Origin: Cheiracanthium punctorium
Lineage: Eukaryota; Arthropoda; Arachnida; Araneae; Cheiracanthiidae
Length of the DNA stretch: 64,000 bases
Direction: 5' to 3'
Assembly (NCBI GenBank): GCA_038373885.1
Contig: JAWZYV010015836.1
Location: 124,001-188,000 of the forward strand
Shown: in pieces, positions 24,689 through 35,562 of the stretch
How positions within the stretch are numbered: position 1 is the first letter of the stretch
Layout: each line of letters starts with the position of its first letter
Made by a program: the position numbers and the translations under genes
The notes under the pieces: generated by a model
Told to the model about the DNA's origin: nothing
Databases searched by the model: none
Seen by the model: only the letters and a program-made list of their open reading frames with translations

Positions 24689-25391
24689 CAAGGGGTGATC
24701 AAATGAAAAGGTACGAAACGACACGGTGGATACAAATGTAGACTTTATTCAAAATATACACTATAGGCGTGAGCACAACGATCCCACTGATGAACAAGCC
24801 GCAGGATTCCTTTTCCCCAGAATTCCTGTAGCCGTGACGAGACCCAATCCGTCACAGCCTCCTTGAGTTCGTTGTCCGAGTTGAAGCGCTTCCCTTTTAG
24901 GTGTTTCTTCAGTGGATCAAACACATGGAATTCGCCGGGCGACATATCCGGACTGTAGGGCGGATGATCAAGCTGTTCCCACTTGAACTTGACCAGTTCC
25001 TTGGGGAAAACGAGCACTCCATTTTCTTACTGGCTTATGGTACACACAGTCTTCCCTGTATACGGTCCTCATCAGGCGATGAATAGTGGCCGTTTTAACG
25101 CCTTCCGATGTCAGACGTCGGATAAAGCCTCACTGCTCCTCAGTCGTTGAATTTTGTAATGTGAACGCCATCTTGTCCTCACATGCACTGCCACGTCAAT
25201 CGGACGTAGGGGAGTGCTTTATGTAAGAGCTTATGTGCTCTCTCCTGCGGGCTCCCGCATACTCCCACCCTCCACAAAGACTCCAATTTCATCCCTAGAT
25301 GTACGCTAAGTTCTCCTATAACGGCACAGTCAAATATGTTAACGGTTAAGTTGTTACGACGTTTCGTACCTTTTCATTTGATCACCCCTTG
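24689..25391 (-). mobile_element. Internally deleted mariner element (703 bp)
   Basis: A DNA transposon bounded by identical terminal inverted repeats of 32-33 bp that start CAAGGGGTGATCAAATGAAA (24689-24720 and 25360-25391). The right flank is TA; the left flank reads AA where a TA would be expected. On the minus strand the ATG at 25171 opens the N-terminal helix-turn-helix region of a mariner transposase, broken by a TGA at 25132-25130. Near 25025 it joins directly to the C-terminal catalytic part, which contains HPPYSPDMSP with the third catalytic Asp. The region with the first two Asp residues has been deleted. It cannot encode an active enzyme but keeps both ends and so could be mobilised by an intact relative. 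Confidence 0.92.
24745..25171 (-). pseudogene. Mariner transposase, internal deletion
   Basis: The N-terminal segment (25171 to about 25030) reads into a KWSARF block typical of the mariner DNA-binding domain but contains an in-frame stop at 25132. The C-terminal segment (25017-24745, 90 codons) reads LDHPPYSPDMSP, then FDPLKKHLKGKRF, and ends HAYSVYFE, a full mariner C-terminus. A complete mariner enzyme is about 340-350 residues, so roughly half is missing. It lies inside the 24689-25391 element and is its only coding remnant. Confidence 0.88.
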
Positions 25392-25392
25392 T

Positions 25393-25792
25393 ATTTAGTT
25401 TAATAAAAAATTGATTCTTTTTAAACCCGCATTTAGAAAAAAGAAAATGATGGTAAGTTTTTCGTATACTACATGACTTATGTTTTATGAAGAAAACTGG
25501 TACATGCGTAACCAGCATACGGAATTTGACTATCACTCAAATACTGCATGAAATACCATGCATACTGTATGTACTGGATGGTTATCATTAAATTTCTCCT
25601 GTAAATATGATTCTACATATGAAATAGGTAAGCGGAGTATATCAAAAATTGGTATACAGAAGAGATGTCATTGAAGAATGTGTGGAAAAAATATAGTTAA
25701 AAATGTCTACTAGGTGACGCTATGCATGGGAAGGCGGTAAAATTAAGAATTTAAATGACTAAATAATGACTAAGCCTGACATTCCAAATGTA
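25393..25792. other. No recognised feature
   Basis: Only a 60-codon minus-strand frame (25354-25536) is present, and it overlaps the mariner end. Confidence 0.5.
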
Positions 25793-25919
25793 CACGCTTA
25801 AAGAATGAAACTAAAATCGACATCGAAGGAGCTCAGATGACTCCGAAGGATTTAAAACCGGACAGGTTTGTCTTGATTTTCAGTCCCTTGGATTGAATTT
25901 CGTTCTTTTTTTAAGCATG
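25793..25919. mobile_element. 127-bp TA-flanked MITE
   Basis: It starts CACGCTTAAAGAATGAAAC and ends with the reverse complement of CATGCTTAAAAAAAGAACG. TA is present on both sides (25791-25792 and 25920-25921). The start matches the first ten bases of the 2432-3706 element, suggesting the same or a related transposase. Confidence 0.65.
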
Positions 25920-25921
25920 TA

Positions 25922-26559
25922 TAAAAAAAATTTAATAGCTGCCCGGTAGTTTTGAACATTTCTTGCCAAAACAGGTTTCAATCTGCACACCCGTTTTAGC
26001 TACACAATGTTGTTGGGAAGCTTCATTATGACCAATCTGTCTTTTGCAGTCGGTCTCCTAATCAAACTTTATATCATTTGAAGTCTGCGTAGATTTAAAG
26101 TGTTTTAAATAAATTTAGACAAATTAATTTCATAAAAATGAAACACAAAAGTCAGGTAACACTGACATTCAAAATGTCTGTAGAGTGTTTGGCGATTAAC
26201 TTATTTCATTTGTTGGCGATAGTTATATTAATTGATGAAATGTCATGTAAATTCTGCAATTTGATTGATATTTTTTTTCCTAACGTTAAAAAAATGGTAG
26301 ACAATATTTCAAAATAAATTTCGACTTCTAAACTTGTGGCTTGAAATCCACACTATCGATGAAGTTAAAGTCAACTGGACCGTTGGATAATAAATTTCGC
26401 TTTATGAAGTAGTTGTAATTGCAAGGCAAGTATTTCATGGGCAAAGAGAAGACTCCATCGACAAGAACATAATCGGTCACCTTAAGAATTATTCACATTA
26501 CTTTTATAGTATAAAGCATGCACATAGAAGAACATTATACAGAATGATCAAACGGCAAC
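25922..26559. other. No recognised feature
   Basis: No open frame of note or repeat boundary was identified. Confidence 0.5.
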
Positions 26560-26717
26560 CGTTGCCATCGTTCGATATAAATACCAGCAACATGGTGGTC
26601 GATCGAATCTCCAATTACGTGAAAACCAGCCAAAGAAATTCCTTGACACACGTAGATATCTGGCAAGCGATTTACGGCCAACATGTTGCTGGTAGTTAAC
26701 TCAGGTGATGGCAACGT
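26560..26717. mobile_element. 158-bp foldback element candidate
   Basis: The outer CGTTGCCATC (left) and GATGGCAACG (right) are reverse complements, as are the inner ACCAGCAACATG and CATGTTGCTGGT. Together they give roughly 40-bp imperfect terminal repeats. A CGGCAACCGTTGCC palindrome overlaps the left end. No target duplication was recognised. Confidence 0.6.
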
Positions 26718-27699
26718 CCGAACTTTTTTCCAGAATTGAGCAGTCTGTGCAGTTGGCTTCTATATCGTAGTACAGAAAATCTCGACATTGAGAAGAGCCC
26801 AAGACATGCAGCTGTATTTTATCAACTTTAAACCAGACAGTAGCTGCAATAAGCAGCAGCTTTATTTGTTATAATTTAATTATGCTTTTAGGATTTCAGT
26901 GTGATTTTAATGCATAACATTTTTAATTGTTGGGAATGAACTTCTGTCATTTACAGTATAAATTTGGTATCTCACCTTCCGTGAAGTTTTTACGGTTGTT
27001 AAAGATCTCCACAAACAAACTCTCAAGAATAAAGCAAAAAAATAACTTTGTATTAATTTATTTTTCATTATCATACAGAGGAATCATTAGATTGAGCATA
27101 TTTCGCAAAGACCGTAAGCCTCAAAATGATATACATTACAGTGGCACGAGCATAAGCCAAATGTTAGTTACTTAAATGATAACAGATTTTTTTAATCTGT
27201 TTTAGGAAAATTTGTATTTTTTATAAAAATGTATCTTTTCTAAATTCCCTCAATTAAGGTTTCCACGTCGTGCTCTTTGATTTCATATCGAAATATGCAT
27301 AATGTAAAACACTTGCACAAGCATCCGACTGTGAATCTCCAAATTTTTTATAGAAATATCAGATTACATCTATTGAATGAATAGCAGATTCGTTTAATTA
27401 ATTACCCGGAAAAAGTACAAACTTCAACGTAAACCAACTACAAAATTGGTTAACTCCGTTTCGGTTTTCCAACTGTCGATTCTTTATCAATACACATACC
27501 TTTTTGCAGCTTCTACGTGAGAGATCTCATTCTTCCGTTCATTCTAGCACACTTACTTTCACATATCGCTCACCTATTAAAATATAATTATTCAAAATTC
27601 ATTTGCAGACTACATTCATTTGCAGACAATATATATATATATGCAATGTATAAAAAGGTAATTTGGGTTTTACTAGTTTGGGTATTGGTCAAGCGGGTA
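26718..27699. other. No recognised feature; (TA)5 at 27629-27641
   Basis: Open frames at 26927-27175 and 27517-27711 lack known motifs. A tandem CATTTGCAGAC duplication lies near 27600-27627. Confidence 0.5.
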
Positions 27700-28078
27700 C
27701 TTTCACTGTAAGTTTTACTTTCCTGTCATACTTGGAACGCGCGCTCTGGAGCTATGTTTTATTTATTTTGTTATTTGCCAGACATCAGGCCGTCGGTTCT
27801 GAGTTCTTTAGATGTACACGTGTCCCCACGCCCTTGTGTCCCCGGATGTGGGTCATGTTGGGAAATGTGTGTGGTTCGATCAGAGATAAGAGAGAGGAGG
27901 AGTTGTGTCTTCGCAGACCACGTGGTGTGGTAAGCGTAAATACTCCCGCACATCGAAAATCGGGGGACTTCTGCCACTGGAACGGCTTAATGAGCCCACG
28001 CTGATTCTTGTACCCGTCTCCCCTCCCCTCTTCTCATTCTAAATTGTAACTTAATTGTAATGTTCAATAAACCATGTA
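27700..28078 (+). other. GC-rich segment, possible LTR remnant
   Basis: About 370 bp of markedly higher GC with blocks such as GTGTCCCCACGCCCTTGTGT and an AATAAA polyadenylation-like signal at 28066-28071. The Helitron at 28079 interrupts its right side. Rejoining the two flanks extends the sequence to TATTAACA, which would suit a TG...CA long terminal repeat. I could not identify a matching TG start with a target duplication, so the LTR call is tentative. Confidence 0.3.
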
Positions 28079-28236
28079 CTAGCTGAAGTACCCGTCCTTG
28101 ACGGGTTAGGGAATGCAAATTTCCAAAAAGCAAGAACTTTTGTCAGCATTGTAGGAGTACACAGAGTGGATGTAGTATGTTGCCAAAGTAAAGAAAGCGA
28201 AGTTATAATTTTTAAGTATTGTTAAAATATTACAGG

Positions 28237-29850
28237 TTAGAGAGTAACTAAGTAATATCATTTCATTCGCTTTGGTCGTAATTATGTGATGCGCGAACGA
28301 ATATTGACGCATATTGAAATAATTTTCGCAAAATCTCAAAATCTAATCAACATTTTTGAAAAATTGGAAGCCTACAATTTAAGTTGAGTGACAACGTATC
28401 ATGTCACCCAAATTCGTTTCATTCCCTGCAGTCTTTATTTCGTGATGCCGGAACAAATTTTCAGCATTTTAAAACGATTTTCGAAAAATCTCAAAATGTA
28501 AGCAAAATATTTTTAAAATTCAACGCCTATAAATTAAGATTACCAACTACCTATCATATCACTCAATTTCGTATCATTCGTATTAGTCGTTATTACGTGA
28601 TGTTTGAAGAAATATAAACGTATTTTGAAAGAATTTTCACAAAATCTCAAAATCTAATAAAAATGTTTAAAAAATTGGACTGCTATAGTTTATGTTGAGC
28701 AACCATCTATCCTGTGACCAAATTTCATATCATTCGCTTTAGTCGTTATTACGTAATACGGGAACAAAGATTCACTGAGTTTTAAACGATTTTCAAAAAA
28801 TTTCGAAATCTGATGGATTTTTTTTAATTAGATGCTTATAGTTTAAGGTGAGTGACCACCTATCATTTCACCAAATATCATTTTTTCACCTTTGCAGTTA
28901 TTACGTGATGTGCGAACACAAATTTACGCAGTTTGAAATGATTTTCGCAAAATTTCAAAATCTAATCAAGATTTTTTTTTAATTCGACGCCTATATTTTA
29001 AGTTGAGTGACCACCTATCATGTCACTCAATTTCATATCATTCGCTTCAGTCGTTTTTACGTGATGCTTGAACACAAATTTACGCAGTTTGAAACGATTT
29101 TCGCAAAATCTGAAAATCCAATCAGAATTTTTTAAAACTTGGAGGCCTATGTTTTAATTTGAGTGACCACCTATCATGACACCCAATTTCATATCATTCG
29201 CTTCAGTCGTTTTTGCGTGATGCTTGAACACAAATTTACGCAGTTTGAAACGATTTTCGCAAAATCTGAAAATCCAATCAAGATATTTTAAAAATTGGAC
29301 GCCTATGTTTTAAGTTGAGTGACCACCTATCATGACACCCAATTTCATATCATTCGCTTCAGTCGTTTTTACGTGATGCTTGAACACAAATTTACGCAGT
29401 TTGAAAAGATTTTCGCAAAATCTCAAAATCCAATCAGAATTTTTTAAAAATTGGACGCCTATGTTTTAAGTTGAGTGACCACCTATCATGACACCCAATT
29501 TCATATCATTCGCTTCAGTCGTTTTTGCGTGATGCTTGAACACAAATTTACGCAGTTTGAAACGATTTTCGCAAAATCTGAAAATCCAATCAGAATTTTT
29601 TAAAACTTGGAGGCCTATGTTTTAAGTTGAGTGACCACCTATCATGACACCCAATTTCATATCATTCGCTTCAGTCGTTTTTGCGTGATGCTTGAACACA
29701 AATTTACGCAGTTTGAAACGATTTTCGCAAAATCTGAAAATCTAATCAAGATTTTTCAAAAATTCGACGCCTATGTTTTAAGTTGAGTGACCACCTATCA
29801 TGACACCAAATTTCATATCATTCGCTTCAGTCGTTTTTACGTGATGCTTA
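28237..29850. repeat. 156-bp tandem repeat array, about 11 copies
   Basis: The block TTGAGTGACCACCTATCAT or a variant starts at about 28237, 28384, 28534, 28695, 28848, 29003, 29159, 29315, 29471, 29627 and 29783. Spacing is exactly 156 bp for the last five steps and drifts between 147 and 161 in the left part. The right-hand units are nearly identical while the left-hand units are diverged, so the array has probably been homogenised or extended from the right. Each unit contains TACGTGATGCTTGAACACAA and CAGTTTGAAACGATTTTCGC. No open frame spans units. Confidence 0.92.
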
Positions 29851-29865
29851 AACAAAAAAAGCGTC

Positions 29866-29867
29866 AC

Positions 29868-29898
<31 letters not shown>

Positions 29899-29910
29899 CA
29901 GACAAACTTT
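29866..29910 (+). repeat. GACAGAAT/GACA short tandem repeat
   Basis: Three to four GACAGAAT units and then GACAGACAGACAAAC, directly following the 156-bp array and near the 5' end of the Helitron. Confidence 0.85.
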
Positions 29911-30017
29911 TTTTTGAGGGTGGCATCGGATTCCCGGGTGCTTGAAACTGATAGAAATCGCAAAATTTTTGAATTCCAAGAAATGTACAGACAAAAGTCT
30001 AATTTTATTTATATAGA

Positions 30018-30608
30018 TATTAACATTAAATATAGATCTCGTGGTGAGATCGTGGAGATAAGGTAGATAGGGGAGAGCGGGGAGATATAGTGCGGCCCAA
30101 AATTAAATGTAAATCAATACAAGGTTCTTTTACCTTCTTTAATGACGCACTGGTCGGATATTTTTGCTTGATGGCACGTTGACGTCTAAGCTGGGCGACA
30201 CACATCAATCTTTCAGCAGTTGATGCCTTCCGCATCTCCAACGGCAGTCGTCAGCTTGGTTTCACGGAGATCCTTCCCAGGGCCTCGGCCACAATAATTT
30301 CTTTCAGTAAAATTAGTGGTTTACTTAGAATTTTTTTACATCCATTTTTTTGCGCACTCATTCAACAACCATCAACTCTAAGTCCATCCACTCTGGTCTT
30401 CATCTAACTATCATGTCACTTTTCAGACTATCTCCTGGGCACCTTTTCGTTTTTTCTTTTTCTTTTTCCGCCAAAGCAATCCGGGAGTCATTTTGTTCAC
30501 GCCCTCTTTACGTGCATAATTTTTTGTTTCTCGCTTTCTGTGATTGGTTCTCTTTCCTTATTTTATACCGCCTCCTGACCTACGCCTTTCTGCGTAATAT
30601 TGGCCATC
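30018..30608. other. No recognised gene; GC-richer than average
   Basis: Contains part of a 138-codon plus-strand frame (30350-30766) that runs on into the tandem duplication and has no known domain. A purine-rich GGGGAGAGCGGGGAGAT run lies at 30069. Confidence 0.45.
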
Positions 30609-30800
30609 AGAGACAGTCCACTATAAATTTCTCTAATTTATTATGGGGCAATTTTGACTGTCAGCTAGTGACACATCTTTCACCACTATGTCTGAATATT
30701 GTAAATCAGCTGCCCACTATAAATTTCTTTAATTTATTATGGGGAAATTTTGACGCCTCTTGTTGACAATACCTCTGGCATCGCTCTGTCTGAGTATTGT
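30609..30800 (+). repeat. Tandem duplication, about 96-bp unit
   Basis: The block CCACTATAAATTTCTYTAAT and then TTATTATGGGG occurs at about 30618 and again at 30714. Each is followed by a diverged TGAC...TCTGARTATTGTAA block. The duplication explains the repeated NFLLWGNF motif in the frame that crosses it. Confidence 0.8.
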
Positions 30801-31775
30801 AATTCTTCTTCGTGTGTGGGCTCCCCTTTTGCACTACACCCATTTATCCATTAAAAACAGACAAACAATCTAGCATACTTTACACAGTACCAGTTTAAAG
30901 TGAGAAGAAAAAAATAACTAACAATTTTTACAACCTGTCTATAGAAGGCTCTAGTTCTGTGAAGACAGTGGGACAGAGCACGGTGTGTTTAACATAGACG
31001 GTGACCAAATGTTCTGGGAATACGCACCTTGAGTATGGCAGAGAGATAATCTCTATCCGGATAGCTTCATTATTTATGTCCATGCATATGATAAAAATAT
31101 TGGGTGCAATTGACTGCTCGGTACGCTGGCTTTGAGACTTGAGCAAGCCAGTCAAAATATGACCGGCTGCTACCTTTGAAATTGTAGTCTGGCAGGAACT
31201 TTACAACAGTCCTGAGGGCAGTGGCGCAGCTTCGATCTACGTTGCTGTTTGTATCGACGTGCTAAAGAAATACTCCTGGTTTAAAACATATTTTATTTGA
31301 AGAACATTTCTCACAGATTTATATGGCAACAGAAGTCACGAAAAACCACTCTCACAAAGATGTCTGCACTTTTAATACCGAGTGCCACACTGTCAATAAG
31401 CTCTTCACAAGCAACAAAAAAGGTATATTTATTGTCTATTAAATTTTTCTGATCTCATAGTGCCAGCAAGCTGTTATAAGCTTGCTACAATGAGACGAAG
31501 AACGAAGGGAAGTACATAAATTGCCTTATTATTAAATTTAGATTATGAGAGCTCCTATGTTTGGAAACAAAAGCTTTTACACCTCTATATAATTTTGAAG
31601 GAACCTAATAAAAAGGCTAATAAAATTTCAATTTTTTTATGTTTTTATAAATCTTTAAAAAGTGCATAAACATTTAATCTTGAAAAACAAGTACATGGAG
31701 TTTATTCACTCATTTGTTTATTTACTTTAATCTGTGATAAAACATATTCTAATAATGAAATTATTTTTTTATGTA
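30801..31775. other. No recognised feature
   Basis: A 75-codon minus-strand frame (30928-31155) is unrecognised. A CAAGCTGTTATAAGCTTG hairpin-like palindrome is at about 31468. Confidence 0.45.
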
Positions 31776-31987
31776 CACTCTCCAAAAAAAGTATTCGAGC
31801 AAGAGAGAAATTCCCTACGTTGGTTTCATATATTAAAAATTATTTATGAAAGAATATGAATTAGGCTATGTATAAATATGACTTTCTATATTTCTATGAA
31901 GTTGTGCGTTTTTCAAAAACTCAATTACTATTCGCAAATCTAAAATAGGAAATTTTTCTCTTGCTCGAATACTTTTTTTGGAGGGTG
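31776..31987. mobile_element. 212-bp TA-flanked MITE with strong terminal repeats
   Basis: The left end, CACTCTCCAAAAAAAGTATT, continues CGAGCAAGAGAGAAATT. The right end is its reverse complement with one mismatch near the tip (CACCCTCC) and one within AGARAAATT. Terminal repeats are thus about 37 bp and nearly identical. TA duplications sit at 31774-31775 and 31988-31989. The AT-rich interior is non-coding. This is a non-autonomous Tc1/mariner-type element and looks comparatively young. Confidence 0.9.
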
Positions 31988-31989
31988 TA

Positions 31990-33079
31990 TGTGCATTGAC
32001 TTTTAAATATTATAATGCGAAGATTATTTTTCAAGTTGAACATATTTATATGTTTATACATAAGTAAAAACGTAATTATATTCAGATTATTTTCATTTTC
32101 TTTCACTTATCAAAGAACTAGATTTTCTTTGTAAATTTTCTAATATATGAGTGTTGTATTTATGAAAATAACATAGGCGACTCGTAGAACGCTGATTTAA
32201 ACACTTTGACAAGTATAGACTCCAATTTTCTGAACAATTTGAGAAATACGCTTTAGATATTCCCAAAAGCAGCACTTAATTAAGTTTCTAATTAACTCAA
32301 TTTCGTATGAATAGAATAATTATATTCATATACGTTATTTCACGCTCGCAAATAAGCAATATATTTATATGTCTGCCGAAAAGTTTATGAAAGGATTATG
32401 AGTCTGCTGACAAAGGCTGGCCGCTGATATTGTATTGGGAAGTGAGAGTTTTGGATTTGTTAATTAATAACTAATCGATTTATACACGGGGTTCTAAGAA
32501 ACATGAGTAATTGGTTATTTCTGCAGTTATATACAAGATGAGGATTCATTTTCACTGCGTCCAACAAATATGAAAGTTGTTTAACGAAAATATACTAAGA
32601 ATATTATATGTTAAATGGATTTACAAACTGTTTCTAATGTTTCGTTGCTTAGGTTTTAAAATTGATTTTTGTAATACGATTTATAAGATTATTGTAATTT
32701 TGAAACAACAAATTATATTATGGAACATGATTAGTTCAATAACTGCTGCTTTAGCATAGTAGCTTTAGCATTTATCTTAACTCAAAACGTAAAACGGTAG
32801 TTTCTTCTTTCAGAATATTTAAAACGTTACAATCATGAATTTAATTAAGAAAAATTATAGTATATTTCTTACTTTTTCAGATTAAAAAAATGTTAACACA
32901 AAATGTAATTATTTTTCTGACAAGTAGAATTATCAACACCCAATATTTTTATGTAAATGGAAAACTGAAAACTTATATACAGGAACACTTGAAATTAGTT
33001 TTACAAATTTTAGGAGGGGTAGGATACACCAGGATTGCCAGAATTAAATTGCAATGCGGGGTTCGAAAGATAGTCTTTA
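31990..33079. other. No recognised feature
   Basis: Four frames of 60-78 codons (31921-32106, 32093-32275, 32577-32759, 32890-33126) reflect low stop density in AT-rich DNA and match no family. Confidence 0.5.
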
Positions 33080-33330
33080 TGTACCACTTAATAATCACTT
33101 TGGAAAAAGTGTTAAAGAAAGTGTAAACTTTCCAACCACGGTATAACAAAATCTAATCCATTGTCCACTGATTGCACTTGATAGAAATTGTTAATTTTCA
33201 TTTTTTTCTTTCATTACATTGATGAAATTTTTAGCGGATGGCCCATTTTTTATGAAATTTAGTTAAGGCACTAGACGCACACTACACCAATTCTTCCACA
33301 GTGATTGTTAACATTCATATGAAGACGGCG
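33080..33330. mobile_element. Diverged relative of the MITE at 48236
   Basis: TTAATAATCACTTTGG, then GATGAAATTTTTAGCGGATG, TTATGAAATTTAGTTAAG and a late CCGACCCC block align in order with the interior of the 48236-48664 element at similar spacing. The terminal repeats are not recognisable, so this is an old, truncated or mutated copy. Confidence 0.55.
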
Positions 33331-33432
33331 CTTCCGACCCCGCTTTGTAAAGGTGTTTCTCAACCATCTTCGTCTATCCCACACATGACAAAAAAGGTTC
33401 ATAAAAGTAACCCAGAGGCCCTTCTCGCTAAT

Positions 33433-33464
<32 letters not shown>
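33433..33464 (+). repeat. (AAT)n microsatellite
   Basis: About ten AAT/ATA triplets; creates poly-Ile and poly-Leu frames on the minus strand. Confidence 0.95.
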
Positions 33465-33466
<2 letters not shown>

Positions 33467-34973
33467 GAGAAAGATCCAAACATGGAGGAAAAGGTTCAAA
33501 GATGATGCCGATAGTCGAAAATAATAAGGTGATGCCAACAAAGAATTTTAACTGACAAAAATTAAGCAGCAAGAACCAAGGGTAGTAGTAAAGTAAAAAA
33601 GAGAAGTAAAAAAACAGTAAAAAAAATTTTAAAAAGAGAAAAAATATTAAACAACCAGATGATATTGTCGTCAGTAACAAAGTAACAAAAAAGAGAGATT
33701 ATATAAAAAGAAACAATAAATGGGGGAGAAATTGTAAAGTACTAATAGTCTAGTATAATGAGCAACAAAAACTTGGCTCAGCTAAAGTGTACGAAAGATA
33801 TATATATATATATAATTAATTTAACTAAATTAACAGAATATATTATACTGTTTTCAGTATGTGAAATTAATGTAAAAAATAGAAAATATTTAAAATTAAT
33901 AGTAATAATAGTAATAGTAAGTAAAAACAATTAATAATATTATTTATATGTAATTAATTAAGTTATTATTGCATATACTACTAGATAAAATATTTGTAAC
34001 AATGCACTTAGTATGGCTTATATGTGTATCAGTAAGTAAAATATGAAGGAACAAAACGAAAATAAAAACGTGCCAGCGATCAACATATCTTCTATTTTTT
34101 TTTCGGGGTGGGGGGAGGGAGGGGAGGATTAAATATATAAAGATATATTTTATGGTATTTTTCTAAATTTTTTAAACAAAGCTTTTTTTATACATTATTA
34201 ATAACTATCATCCCTACACATATATGCATATAGCTGTTAAATACAGAATTTTAATAAGAAAAGAAAATTTAATTTAAAAGCGTTTACTTGAAAAAAAAAA
34301 AACTTTTACTTCAAAATCATATTTTTTGTTTTATTTACTCTTCTATACCATACAAAAAATGCACAGTAACTCACCTCCCTACTGTACGTAGAAGTAGAAG
34401 AAAATATGAAATATATGTAAAATAAGAAATGAAATGTGTAACTTATGCTAAGGGAAAAAAGGAGAAAAAATATACATGCAACGAATAAAAAACAAGAAAA
34501 GAGTAGAACAAAATAAAATTACTTTGTTTCTGTCCAGCGAAGGAAAATAAAACAAATGACATTTTAGCGAAAAATAAAACAATGTACTCAAAAACGGAAA
34601 AACTAAATTCAAAAGAATTCAAATATTTTCTACAGAAAATTGTGTAACAGGAATATTGCGCTTTCTGATTAAAATATATTTTTATTTACGTTATAGAAAT
34701 CTTTCATCAAATTTTGCTATTGTAATTACAGTATTATTCGTTTCGAGAATGTAATCAAGCCTTTTTAGTATATTTTTGATATATTATTTTTATATTCTAC
34801 TTGAAATATTTATTCTATATTTAGTATAAAAACTAAGAATATAGTAATAAAATAAAATCTGCTACTATATAATATGTATATGGGCATATTTTTCAACATA
34901 ATATTATTAGGTTAGGTATTAATATTAGTAGTAGAATTATGCATGTTTCTGATAAAAATTTACACAACATAAC
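33465..34973. other. Very AT-rich stretch without genes
   Basis: Dominated by A-rich runs, with a G-rich tract (GGGGTGGGGGGAGGGAGGGG, about 34107-34126) preceded by T9. Short TA runs lie at 33799-33814. Nothing coding. Confidence 0.6.

Positions 34974-35000
<27 letters not shown>
34974..35000. repeat. (TA)n microsatellite
   Basis: Pure TA run of about 13 units. Confidence 0.95.
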
Positions 35001-35004
<4 letters not shown>

Positions 35005-35520
35005 AGCTAAGTTACGTAATGTGGAATCCCAAGATAATCCATTGATAAGGTGAAAAAATATGTAAATAAAAAAAGTAGATAGCACATGTAGCCAATTAAC
35101 GAGCTGATGACGAAAAAATTGTACAAATATAGCCTTCAAAGCCAATGAAAGAGCGGATAATTTGGATATTGTGACACATGTATCCACATAAGTCGGATAT
35201 GGAATGGAAAATTGAAATGGTGTGCTCTATCGTCAGGCGCCACCGCACACACATTTCAATTTAATCGAAAAAAACAATAATAGCTAGGTTTCTGCAAGTT
35301 ACCTGACTAAAATTAAGGTCATTTTGTAACCTGGGGGCGGGACCATAGCTATTAGAAATAAACAACGAGGTAGTGAACCAGACCAGAACATCGAAGCTCA
35401 GTTATGGAGGCAGTACTAGTGCACGTTGCCATCAGAGAAAATTAAATGCCATCATTAGACAAGTAATACCATGGAGTGGGGAGAGTGGGGGAAAAAATAA
35501 TAATCTGGAAGTATGGAAAG
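35001..35520. other. No recognised gene; locally GC-richer part at 35215-35480
   Basis: A 75-codon minus-strand frame (34960-35187) overlaps the TA repeat. The 35215-35480 segment has raised GC and may be an old repeat, but no boxes or terminal repeats were found. Confidence 0.45.
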
Positions 35521-35562
35521 AAAAATAAAAATAAAAATAAAAATAAAAATAAAATAATAATA
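35521..35562 (+). repeat. (AAAAT)n microsatellite
   Basis: Six to seven pentanucleotide AAAAT units grading into AAT. Confidence 0.95.

Larger units (their letters stand above)
28079..30017 (-). mobile_element. Complete non-autonomous Helitron with internal satellite array
   Basis: Read on the minus strand the element starts 5'-TCTATATAAATAAAATTAGA at 30017. It ends CTAG-3' at 28079, with an ACCCGTC/GACGGGT hairpin (3-base loop, 28090-28106) 11 bases before the end. It lies precisely between a host A and T. These are the diagnostic features of Helitrons: 5' TC, 3' CTRR, subterminal hairpin and AT target without duplication. No Rep/helicase is encoded. The interior is about eleven copies of a 156-bp tandem unit (28237-29850) followed by an AGACAG/GAATGACA short repeat (about 29866-29910). 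It would depend on a Rep/helicase encoded elsewhere. Confidence 0.85.

Noticed and set aside
28237..29850. Regularly spaced repeats that superficially resemble a CRISPR array
   Set aside because: The repeat fills the whole 156-bp unit with no unique spacers, the context is eukaryotic, and the array sits inside a Helitron.
30350..30766. 138-codon plus-strand frame, the longest in the window
   Set aside because: It crosses a 96-bp tandem duplication, giving a repeated NFLLWGNF motif, and has no domain or exon signals.
33271..33680. Hydrophobic frames with poly-Ile and poly-Leu that could suggest membrane proteins
   Set aside because: Created by the (AAT)n repeat and neighbouring A-rich DNA on the opposite strand.
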